NCBI GenBank assembly: GCA_945861755.1
Contig: CAMAVQ010000013.1
Span: forward strand, 1-48,952
Direction: 5' to 3'
From: Gemmatimonas phototrophica
GTDB lineage: Bacteria; Latescibacterota; UBA2968; UBA8231
Length of the DNA stretch: 48,952 nt
A program made the position numbers and the translations under genes. Each line of letters begins with the position of its first letter. The stretch's first letter is position 1. The notes under the pieces were generated by a model. The model was not told the DNA's origin. It did no database searches and worked only from the letters and a program-made list of their open reading frames with translations. Below, piece by piece: positions 6,889 to 14,700 of this stretch.

Positions 6889-9486
6889 TCAGCGCACCAG
6901 CACCAGCTTCCGTGTCTCCAGCTTTTTTCCCGCCCGCAACCGATACAGATACACCCCGCTGGCCAGTTCGCGCCCGTCGCCATCCCGCCCATCCCAGCGC
7001 ACCGCGTAGCTCCCCGCTTCCCGCACTCCCTCCACTAGTTTTACCACCTGTTGTCCTGCCAGGTTGTACACCGCCAGTTCCACCTCGCCACCTTCGGGCA
7101 GGGCAAAGCGGATCACCGTTTCGCTGTTGAAGGGATTGGGGAAATTCTGGGAGAGAGAGAAGGACTGGGGCATGGGAGTGGTGCGCTCTTCTTCCACCAC
7201 CGTGACAGGTGAGGGTGTAGCGACCACCAGGCGGACATCGTCCAGGTAGAACGTTCCCTCCAGATTACCCTGAAAACTCAGCGAGGCGATCGGCTCGCGT
7301 GCCTTGAGCGAACCCAGCGGAATCTCCACGACTTGCCAGTCCTTCACCTCCATATCGATGCGGGCACTTTCCAGGATTTGGCCCCGGCCCATCAAAATGA
7401 TCGGCTCATCGTTTATAATTGCCCTGAAGCTGCGATCCCGGGGCACGGTTGCATCGCCCGGGTGAAAGGCGAAGCGCAGCGCCTTATATCCCAGGGGGTC
7501 CACCGGTTCTGCGGGCAGAAATTGCACCTTCCAGAAGAAAGGCGTTTTCAGCGCCAGGGCTGCCTGGCCGCTGAATACCACAGCCCGCCCCTCCAAGTCA
7601 AATTCCACCTTATCCGCGGTCTCCACCCGCCACTGCCCATCCAGCGTGTCGCCATACACCACCTGATCTTCAGCCGGCAGCATCGCCACACTCCTGGACA
7701 TCTGTGTCCAGTGGGGGCCCAGGGAGGTGGTCTGGTCGATCTGGACGGATATGTGACTCATGCGGTTGGGACCTGCGGTGGTCAGAGCGGGAGCAGATAG
7801 GTGGTAAGTGCCATCCCCTGCCGCCACCAGGGGAACCTCAGCCGCGCCGCCCAATTCGCTGAGGTCTGCACTGACCCGGGTGATGGTTGCCCCCGGTTCG
7901 AACAGGGTGGGCCGGATAGCCAAGTCGAAATCCGCGGTGGTGCCGATTACCACCACGCCGGGCGGGTCCACCTTCCAGATCGCGGGCTGGACCGTCTGAT
8001 ACCCCTCTCTCCCCTCGAAGACCCGGATCTTCTGGTCTGTCGGGAGGTCGGTCAGCACATCTACCTGACCTGAGGGCCAGCGGATCTCCAGCCGGTCCAC
8101 CTTGGTCCCTTGCCCCAGGCCGAAGTGAGCTACCATCTCGTCCTGGTTGAAACCCCGTCCTCCCAGGATCTCCCGCATCTGCCGCACCTCTCCAGCGGTG
8201 GCAAAGAGCCGCGCGCCGATACCGTTGCGGTTGCTCTGGATGCCCACCAGTTCCACCCGCAACGAGTGATTGGTGTTGCCCTTGTTGTGGAAGAAAGCTC
8301 TATACCCCTGGCCGTCCAGATGCCCATCCAGGTCATAGTCCCAGAAGGCCACGGGGATATAATTATCCTCGGCGCTTTCGCCCATTGCCTGAGCGGTCCC
8401 GTCGGTGAACATGCCGCTGCCGTCGTTGATAAAAACCCGGCGCGGCTGGCCCAGGGTCAGGTCCAGGTCCCCGTCGTTGTCGATATCCCCAAAGCCTGTA
8501 TCCTGCGCATCCCCCACCACATAGACCCCCGCCCCCTCGGTGACGTCCAGGAACTGCCCCTGGCCCACGTTCAGCAGCAGCAGGGAACGATCCGCCTGTT
8601 GCAGGCCGCCGGCCGCCTGGAACAGGTCCAGATCCCCGTCGTTGTCGATGTCGCCCACCGCCACGTCAAAGGCCTGGCCAGGGTCGGCAATCTCCCGGGT
8701 GGTGGCGTTGCGGAAGTGGCCCTGGCCGTCGTTGAGGAAGAGCCAGTTGGGGCCGCGGAAGACGGCGATGTACAGATCGGGCCAGCCGTCGTCGTTGAAA
8801 TCAGCCCCGGCCATGCCGCCGTTGGTGCCCCCGCCGCAGCCGCCTATGGCCTCCCCACTGCCCAGGTCCAGATCCAGGCCTGCCTGGGCGGTCGCGTCCG
8901 CAAAGGTGCCGTCCCCCCGGTTGCGGTAGAGCAGGTTGCGGAGCGGCTGCTCCGGGGCGCCGCAGGCCGGATTCCCCATGTACACATCCAGCCACCCATC
9001 CCGGTCGTAGTCGAACCACACCACATTGTCGGTGTTGTTGATGTCCGTCAGGCCAGCCGCCAGGGTCACGTCGGTGAAAGTACCCCGGTCATTGCGGAGG
9101 AGCACATTGGGGGCGCGCTGGCCATAGTCCCACATGCCCACGGGCACAAAGAGATCCAGGTCCCCGTCGTTGTCGTAGTCGGCGAAGGTCTGGCCGTACC
9201 CCAGCCTTTTGTCCGGCGGCAGGGCTTCCTGAATGCTGCGGGTCTGCTCCGCCAGGGAAAAAGCGCCATCCCCTTCGTTGTGCATCAGGGCAACCTGGGT
9301 CCCTCGGCACTCCAGGCGGAATACATCTGGCCAGCCGTCGTTGTCGTAGTCTCCCAGGGCCGAGCCACCACAGGGGAGACTTCCCCAGAGAGTGCTCGAG
9401 AACAGGGGCTGGGTCTGCGCCACGGCCTGGCCGGCCAGGAGCAGGCCCAGGCAGCATGCTGCGAATTGCATCCTTTTCCACGACAT
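6889..9486 (-). CDS. Secreted FG-GAP/ASPIC seven-repeat propeller protein with sorting domain (copy 3)
   Basis: 865 residues, ATG behind GGAGAGGAGGAG. Signal peptide (CLGLLLAGQAVAQ), seven FG-GAP/VCBS repeats (for example ADYDNDGDLDLF), ASPIC/UnbV at about 404-489 and a galactose-binding-like segment ending EGTFYLDDVRL. The C-terminal sorting domain is at about 772-865. It is the only propeller gene with a clear sigma-54 promoter (9541-9558) and upstream repeats, and it lies directly after the sigma-54 activator gene. It may be the parent copy of the array, since it sits next to its presumed regulator. Confidence 0.9.
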   Translation of the reverse strand: MSWKRMQFAACCLGLLLAGQAVAQTQPLFSSTLWGSLPCGGSALGDYDNDGWPDVFRLECRGTQVALMHNEGDGAFSLAEQTRSIQEALPPDKRLGYGQTFADYDNDGDLDLFVPVGMWDYGQRAPNVLLRNDRGTFTDVTLAAGLTDINNTDNVVWFDYDRDGWLDVYMGNPACGAPEQPLRNLLYRNRGDGTFADATAQAGLDLDLGSGEAIGGCGGGTNGGMAGADFNDDGWPDLYIAVFRGPNWLFLNDGQGHFRNATTREIADPGQAFDVAVGDIDNDGDLDLFQAAGGLQQADRSLLLLNVGQGQFLDVTEGAGVYVVGDAQDTGFGDIDNDGDLDLTLGQPRRVFINDGSGMFTDGTAQAMGESAEDNYIPVAFWDYDLDGHLDGQGYRAFFHNKGNTNHSLRVELVGIQSNRNGIGARLFATAGEVRQMREILGGRGFNQDEMVAHFGLGQGTKVDRLEIRWPSGQVDVLTDLPTDQKIRVFEGREGYQTVQPAIWKVDPPGVVVIGTTADFDLAIRPTLFEPGATITRVSADLSELGGAAEVPLVAAGDGTYHLSAPALTTAGPNRMSHISVQIDQTTSLGPHWTQMSRSVAMLPAEDQVVYGDTLDGQWRVETADKVEFDLEGRAVVFSGQAALALKTPFFWKVQFLPAEPVDPLGYKALRFAFHPGDATVPRDRSFRAIINDEPIILMGRGQILESARIDMEVKDWQVVEIPLGSLKAREPIASLSFQGNLEGTFYLDDVRLVVATPSPVTVVEEERTTPMPQSFSLSQNFPNPFNSETVIRFALPEGGEVELAVYNLAGQQVVKLVEGVREAGSYAVRWDGRDGDGRELASGVYLYRLRAGKKLETRKLVLVR

Positions 9487-9501
9487 ACTCTCCTCCTCTC
9501 C

Positions 9502-9522
9502 GGTGCATTGAAAAGCCTACAC
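9502..9522 (-). promoter_or_regulatory. 5'-leader stem-loop upstream of propeller copy 3
   Basis: GTGTA pairs with TGCAC around a loop containing CTTTTCAA. It is aligned with the stem-loop at 6324-6344; the G-C pair closing the loop there is an A-T pair here, which preserves the stem. It lies within the leader predicted from the sigma-54 start site near 9531. Confidence 0.4.
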
Positions 9523-9540
9523 AAAGCCCTTGGCTGCTTA

Positions 9541-9558
9541 TAGCAAGGACTGCACCAA
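9541..9558 (-). promoter_or_regulatory. Sigma-54 (-24/-12) promoter of propeller copy 3
   Basis: On the minus strand the site reads TTGGTGCAGTCCTTGCTA. GG and GC are 12 bp apart and the -12 half is a perfect TTGCT. It shares CCTTGCTA with the sites at 3227 and 6407. Predicted transcription starts near 9531, 45 nt before the ATG. Confidence 0.65.
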
Positions 9559-9589
9559 AAAAGAAAAAGGCACCCTAGGTCCAGGTGCC
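9557..9589 (-). terminator. Rho-independent terminator after the sigma-54 activator gene
   Basis: On the minus strand GGCACC, a 9-nt loop and GGTGCC are followed by TTTTTCTTTTTT. It lies about 110 nt after the activator stop and directly before the -24 element of the next gene, so it separates the two transcription units. Confidence 0.75.
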
Positions 9590-9657
9590 AAAGCCTTGAT
9601 AAATAAGCTCATTAAAAAAGATGCGCGCAGGTCATCCTGCCCGTTCTCACCGCTTTT

Positions 9658-9693
9658 TCCTGTATTCCGGACAGCCAGTCCTGTATTCCGGAC
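9658..9693 (-). promoter_or_regulatory. Tandem 15-bp repeats, likely activator binding sites (UAS)
   Basis: TCCTGTATTCCGGAC occurs twice without mismatch, at 9658-9672 and 9679-9693. The pitch is 21 bp, two helical turns. Centres are about 134 and 155 bp upstream of the predicted sigma-54 start site, in the usual range for enhancer-binding proteins. The outer copy ends 3 bp from the stop of the activator gene. Confidence 0.6.
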
Positions 9694-9696
9694 GCT

Positions 9697-11727
9697 CTAC
9701 CCCTCTTTCAACCCGTACCTCCTGATCAACTCGTAGAGCCGGCTGCGCGACATGTCCAGGTGCCGGGCCGCTGCCTCCAGGTCCCCGCCGCACTGCTCCA
9801 GCCGGGCCTGGATGAACCGGCGCTCAAACTCCTCGCGGGCCTCCTTAAGCCCCAGCCCTTCACCAAAAGTCAGGTCCACGGCCATGGCTGAGCGCTGGTG
9901 TACCCTGGGCCACAGGTGGGCCGGTTCTAGGCGTTCCCCGCCGGCCAGAGCCCTGGCGCTGGCCAATTGGTTTTCCAACTCGCGGATATTCCCCGGCCAG
10001 GCGTAGTGCGCCAGCACCTCCAATGTCTCCGGGCTGATTCCCCTCTCATAACCCTGCAGGAAGTGCTCGACCAGCAGCCCGATATCCGCAGGCCGCTCCC
10101 GCAAGGGGGGCAGGGGCAGGGCCAGCACATAGAGCCGGTAGTAAAGGTCTTCCCTGAACCGCCCCTGCGCCACCTCCTCCTCCAACTCTCGGTTGCAGGC
10201 GCAGATCAGGCGCACCTCCACCTTGCGGACCTCATTTTCACCTTCCCGCCTGACCTCCCCCTCCTGCAATACCCGCAGCAGTTTGACCTGGGTGGCCGGC
10301 GAGGTCTCGCTGATCTCGTCCAGGAACAGGGTGCCGCCCTGAGCCGCCTCGAACAACCCCGCGCGGTCGGCCACCGCATCGGTGAAGGCCCCCCGCTTGT
10401 GCCCGAACAACTCGCTCTCCTGCAGGTGTTCGGCAATGGCCCCGCAATTCACCGCTATAAAGGGAGCGTCCCGACGCCAGCTCTGCTGGTGCAGGATGCG
10501 GGCCACCAACTCCTTTCCAGTGCCGGTCTCTCCTGAGAGCAGGACAGTGCAGTCGGCAGCGATAGCCTTTTGCATGAGCGCCACCACCTGCCTGATGGCC
10601 GCACTCTGGCCGATGATCTCCGGGAAGGGACTGAGCCCCTCTGGCACGGGCTCTACCAGGCTTTCCTGAGGATGGTGGAACTGCGGGGAGGCCGGCGCTG
10701 CCTGAGGGACGGGAATGACCTGGGGCGCGTTTTCCTTTACGAAGCTGACCAAGGCCCGCGAGAAGAGCCGCCCCTGCGCCACGTACCCATCCGCAGTTAG
10801 GGACTTTATCACGGTGGTTCTTTCGACCGGAGGGGTATTCCCTCCTGCCAGACATCCCAGCACCTCTTGCTGCTCTGGGGTGAAGTGTTCCCACAGGTAG
10901 CGAAAATGGCTGACCGCCTCCTGCGCGAAGCGCTGCTCCACCACCTCCTGATTCAGGGGTTGAGGGTCTCCCTCTGTCAGGCATTCAAAGGCCGCGGAGC
11001 AGGCCAATTGCAGAAAGAAAGGCAGATGGCCCCCCAGGCTCAGGATTTCCTCGCTATAAGGTTCCAAGGAGATTCCTGCGGCGGCAGAAGGCGCGGCGAT
11101 CAACTCCCTGGCCTCGGCCGTGGAGAAAGGCCCTATGCTTACCTGGGCAAAGATGTTGAAAAAGGGAGATTCGGCGATCTGGCGGGTATGGCACAGGCGC
11201 TGCAAATCCAATCGCGAGGAGGTGACAAAGGCCACCGGGTGGGCATTGGCCAGGGAGCGCAGAAATCCGAAGAACTCCGCGCCAAAGGCTGGGTTGCGGG
11301 TGACGCTCTCAAATTCGTCGAAGAGGCAGATCAGGCGCAGGCCGGCCTGGTCCAGGGTATGTACTATGTCCTCCAGGCCAGCGAAGTCGCGCAGCTCTGG
11401 TACCTCCAACCGCGCGTCGGCCACATCCCTCAATTGCTGGCCAAAGGCGCGGCAAAAACCCTCCTCATCCAGACGCTGCTGTCCTTGGAAGTCCAGAAAA
11501 AGAAATAAGTACCTGTCCGGCGTATCGAGGTAACGGCTGTAGATCTCCTCCTGTAAAAGATGCCATAGCAAGGAGGACTTGCCCGCCCGCCGCTCCCCCA
11601 CGATGGACACCGACTGCGGTGTAGAAGCGCCGATCCGCGCCATGATGCGCTCCACCTCGCGCTGGCGGCCGAAGAACTGGTCCACCGAACGGATCATGGA
11701 GCGGTTCAGGTAGGGATTGCGGGGCAT
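9697..11727 (-). CDS. Sigma-54-dependent activator with N-terminal STAND-like ATPase
   Basis: 676 residues, ATG behind AAAGG. Residues about 15-330 form a first P-loop ATPase (GRQREVERI, Walker A GERRAGKSS at 44-52, Walker B LICLFDEFE at 132-140) of the AAA/STAND type. The sigma-54 domain spans about 369-600: Walker A GETGTGKE, a GAFTDA loop (canonical GAFTGA) at 446-451, Walker B LFLDE, FREDLYYRL and WPGNIREL. A Fis-type helix-turn-helix ends the protein (about 640-676). No receiver, GAF or PAS domain is present, so the first ATPase probably replaces the sensor. It follows the giant secreted-protein gene after 39 bp and is likely co-transcribed with it. Probable targets are the -24/-12 promoters at 9541, 3227 and 6407. 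Confidence 0.9.
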   Translation of the reverse strand: MPRNPYLNRSMIRSVDQFFGRQREVERIMARIGASTPQSVSIVGERRAGKSSLLWHLLQEEIYSRYLDTPDRYLFLFLDFQGQQRLDEEGFCRAFGQQLRDVADARLEVPELRDFAGLEDIVHTLDQAGLRLICLFDEFESVTRNPAFGAEFFGFLRSLANAHPVAFVTSSRLDLQRLCHTRQIAESPFFNIFAQVSIGPFSTAEARELIAAPSAAAGISLEPYSEEILSLGGHLPFFLQLACSAAFECLTEGDPQPLNQEVVEQRFAQEAVSHFRYLWEHFTPEQQEVLGCLAGGNTPPVERTTVIKSLTADGYVAQGRLFSRALVSFVKENAPQVIPVPQAAPASPQFHHPQESLVEPVPEGLSPFPEIIGQSAAIRQVVALMQKAIAADCTVLLSGETGTGKELVARILHQQSWRRDAPFIAVNCGAIAEHLQESELFGHKRGAFTDAVADRAGLFEAAQGGTLFLDEISETSPATQVKLLRVLQEGEVRREGENEVRKVEVRLICACNRELEEEVAQGRFREDLYYRLYVLALPLPPLRERPADIGLLVEHFLQGYERGISPETLEVLAHYAWPGNIRELENQLASARALAGGERLEPAHLWPRVHQRSAMAVDLTFGEGLGLKEAREEFERRFIQARLEQCGGDLEAAARHLDMSRSRLYELIRRYGLKEG

Positions 11728-11766
11728 ACTGTTAGACCTTTCGCAGTACCAGAAACTCCTGATCTC

Positions 11767-14700
11767 TTATCTGATATAGAGCATCCGCCTCACCTGGGTG
11801 TGTTCGCCGGCCTGCAGGCGGCAGAAGTACGCCCCGCTGGCCACTGACATCCCCACTTCGTCCCGCCCGTCCCAGGTCACCTGATAAATCCCCGCCTCGC
11901 GCACCTGCCCCTCCAGGGTCCGGATGCGCTGTCCAGTCAGGCTGTAGATCTGGAGATCTACCAAGGCCGGCTCGTTCAACTGATAGCGGATCTGGGTGGC
12001 GTTGTTGAAGGGATTGGGGAAATTCTGGTCTAGGCTGACGCCTCCCGGCAGGCCCAGCAGTTGGCGGGCCAGGGCCAGTAACTTGGCCTGAGCCTCGCGG
12101 CCAAAGTTGTCGGCAAAAAGAAAGAAATCCGAGAAATCCACCTCCCCGTTCTCACTCAGGTCGTACTGCGCCTCCCAACCCGCCTCCCCTTCGCTCTGGC
12201 CAAAATGGTCGGCAAAGAGGAAGAAATCCGAGAAGTCCACGGCCCCGCTGCCGTCGAAATCGGCCGGCAGGGCTGCCTGGGCACTGAAGGTGGCCACTGC
12301 ATGGGTCTCCTGCGCCACTTCGCCGCTAGCCAGCGTGTTGAAACTGACGCGGCTGATCACCACCTCGGCACTGGCAGCAAAGCCGGGCAACACCGCAAAG
12401 GAGAAGGTGCCCAGGACACCGTCTCCAGCGCTGCCCTGCCCGCTGCCCAGGAGGGTGCCACCCAGGTCCACCCTCCCTTCCTTTTGGCCTACCAGCGATA
12501 CCAGGCCGGGGATGAAGAGACTGGGGGCAAAACTGCCGCTGACAAAACGCAACTGAGTGGGATCATACTCCAGGCGCGCGCTCCATCCCCTCAATTGCGG
12601 CGCCCCCTGGACATTGAGCTGCACCTGCACCACGTCTCCGGCCCGCACCCCTTCCTGCTGTCTTTGCTGCTGGTCGCCCGCCGCCAGGTCAAAGTCCATC
12701 GCCACGGGACCCGTCTGTTCCTGCACCCCGCCGCTGATGGTGCCCACCGCGCGGATACTCTGCTTGATCCGGCCCTGGCCCAAGGTCCTGAAGCTGATCT
12801 GGGAGGCGGTGAGATTGGTGCTGGCCGAAAACCCGGACAGCACTTCAAAGGAGAGGCTGCCCAGCAGACCGGACCCAGAGTTGGAGGCGGTGCTGCCCAA
12901 CACCGCCCCGCCCACCTCGACCTGGCCGGCGGCCTCGGCAACCAGGGGCACCAGTCCGGGGATGAAGGTGCTGGGGGCAAAGCTGCTGCCCACATAGCGC
13001 AACTGATCCGGGTTGAACTGCAACTGGACCCCCCAGCCGTTGATGCTGGGGGCGCCCTGCACGTGGAGCTGCACCTGGATGGTCTGGCCGGGACTGGCCC
13101 CTTCGAGGCGCCGCACCCCCTGGTCCCCCTGTCCCGCATCGAAATCCAGGGCCACGGGACCGGTGGAGACTTCCTCCTCTGCTTCGACCACCACCTCCAC
13201 CGCGCAGGCCCCGATCTGGGTGTGATAGTTTTGGAACCAGTCCACCTCCACCCAGCCCTGCTGCACGGCCTGGTCCACCTGCTGGCTCGACCAGGCGGCC
13301 AGGTCGTCCCCATCGCCCCAGCGCGCCTCCCCCGCCGACTCCCAATGGGTGCCCGAGGCGATCTCGACGGCCCCAGGCTCGGCCGCTGCCGCCAGGATCA
13401 GATAATAGGTGCCGGCATCCAGCGGGGCGGTCAGGTCCACGCCCACGGAGTGGCGGGTGCTGCCCGAAAGCACCCGGTCTTCGACGGCCCGGTACCCCTC
13501 CTGCCTTTCCCCCCAACTCTGGACCAGGACCAATTGGAAGATCTCGCTGCGCGGGTGGGTATTCTCTACCTCCACCTCCACCTGGCCGCTGATCTTGGCC
13601 CCCGGACTCACCTTCAGAACCGGTGAGAAGGGGGTGAGTCGGGTCTGGTTTAGTTGCCCCGAAACCAGGGAAACCCGATCCCTGGCCTGCTGGACTGCCG
13701 CGGTCTTGAGCGAGAACCCATAGGTGCCGGCTTGGCCGTCCTGGGCCGCCCCTACTTCGAGCAAATAGTTGCCGGCAGGTAGTTCCTGGGCAAATTGGAC
13801 CTGCTCACCGGCGGCCAAGGCCCTGGCCGACCCGACGAGTCTGGCCGGCTGGCGGTCGGCCAGCACCGCCCCCTGGTAGAGGACCAGGCCAGCGGCAAAA
13901 CGGGTGGCGCTCAAACCGAGTTGCACCTGGGCGCGGCTTTGCAAATGGAAGGGATAGAGCTGCAACTGGCCGGCACTGCTGAGCTGGCCGGTGTGATTGC
14001 CCGGCTCGATGGCGCTGTTGAGGACCAGTTGGCCGCCGCTGATATCCAGACTGAGGCTGTAGGTGCCGGCCCCCTCGTCGGCGTAGGAGTGGACCCGCAC
14101 CTGGTACGAGGCGCTGAGGGGCAGGGCGTACTCTGCGATCAGCGCATTGAGGTCCTCGCCCCCGTCGTCGTCGGCCACCAGCACTTCGCTATCTTTGAGT
14201 ACTTCCACATAGGCATCGAAGTCCTCGCTTTCCACCCCGATGGACACCACCTGTCCGGCCGTGCCCGCCAGGGTATAGGTGTCCACATCCCCGGCTGGCG
14301 AGAGTCGGCCCGCCCGCGCCTGTCCCGCAGCGAGGGCGGGCGCGGTGGCCTGGTCCTCGTCGTTTGCCACCGCAGCAGTGCCCAGTTCCAGGGTGAAAGC
14401 CCCCGTGATCCCCGAGATCAGCGGCCGGGCCTCGATCAGGTACTGCCCGGCCGGCAACAAGAGCGCCAGGCGCGCATTGATCCCCTCCCCCCCGTCGTCG
14501 TCCTGGGCTAACAGATTTTCCGCCGACCGGTCAGCTGGCCCGGTGCCGCGGTACAGGCTGAGAAAGGCATCGAACTCGTCGGAGAGCAACTCGATCTCCA
14601 CCTCCGCAGCCCCCGCGAGGGTGAATGGATACAGTTGAAGCTGGCCCGCCTCGCTGATCTGCCCGCGGTGCCGGCCCGTGCCGACCTGGCTGTTGGCCGA

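Noticed and set aside
2090-9180. Regular short repeats such as GTCCCCGTCGTTGTCGATATC that look CRISPR-like
   Set aside because: They encode calcium loops of the FG-GAP propeller in phase with the reading frame; spacing is irregular and no cas genes are present.
8110-9543. 477-codon plus-strand reading frame opposite propeller copy 3
   Set aside because: It is the mirror of the DxDxDG repeats in GC-rich coding DNA, has no ribosome site or family motifs, and is duplicated only because the real gene is.
12205-13626. 473-codon plus-strand reading frame opposite the giant gene
   Set aside because: It is antisense to cohesin- and dockerin-like domains that are clearly coding; composition is His/Gly/Pro-rich as expected of a shadow frame.
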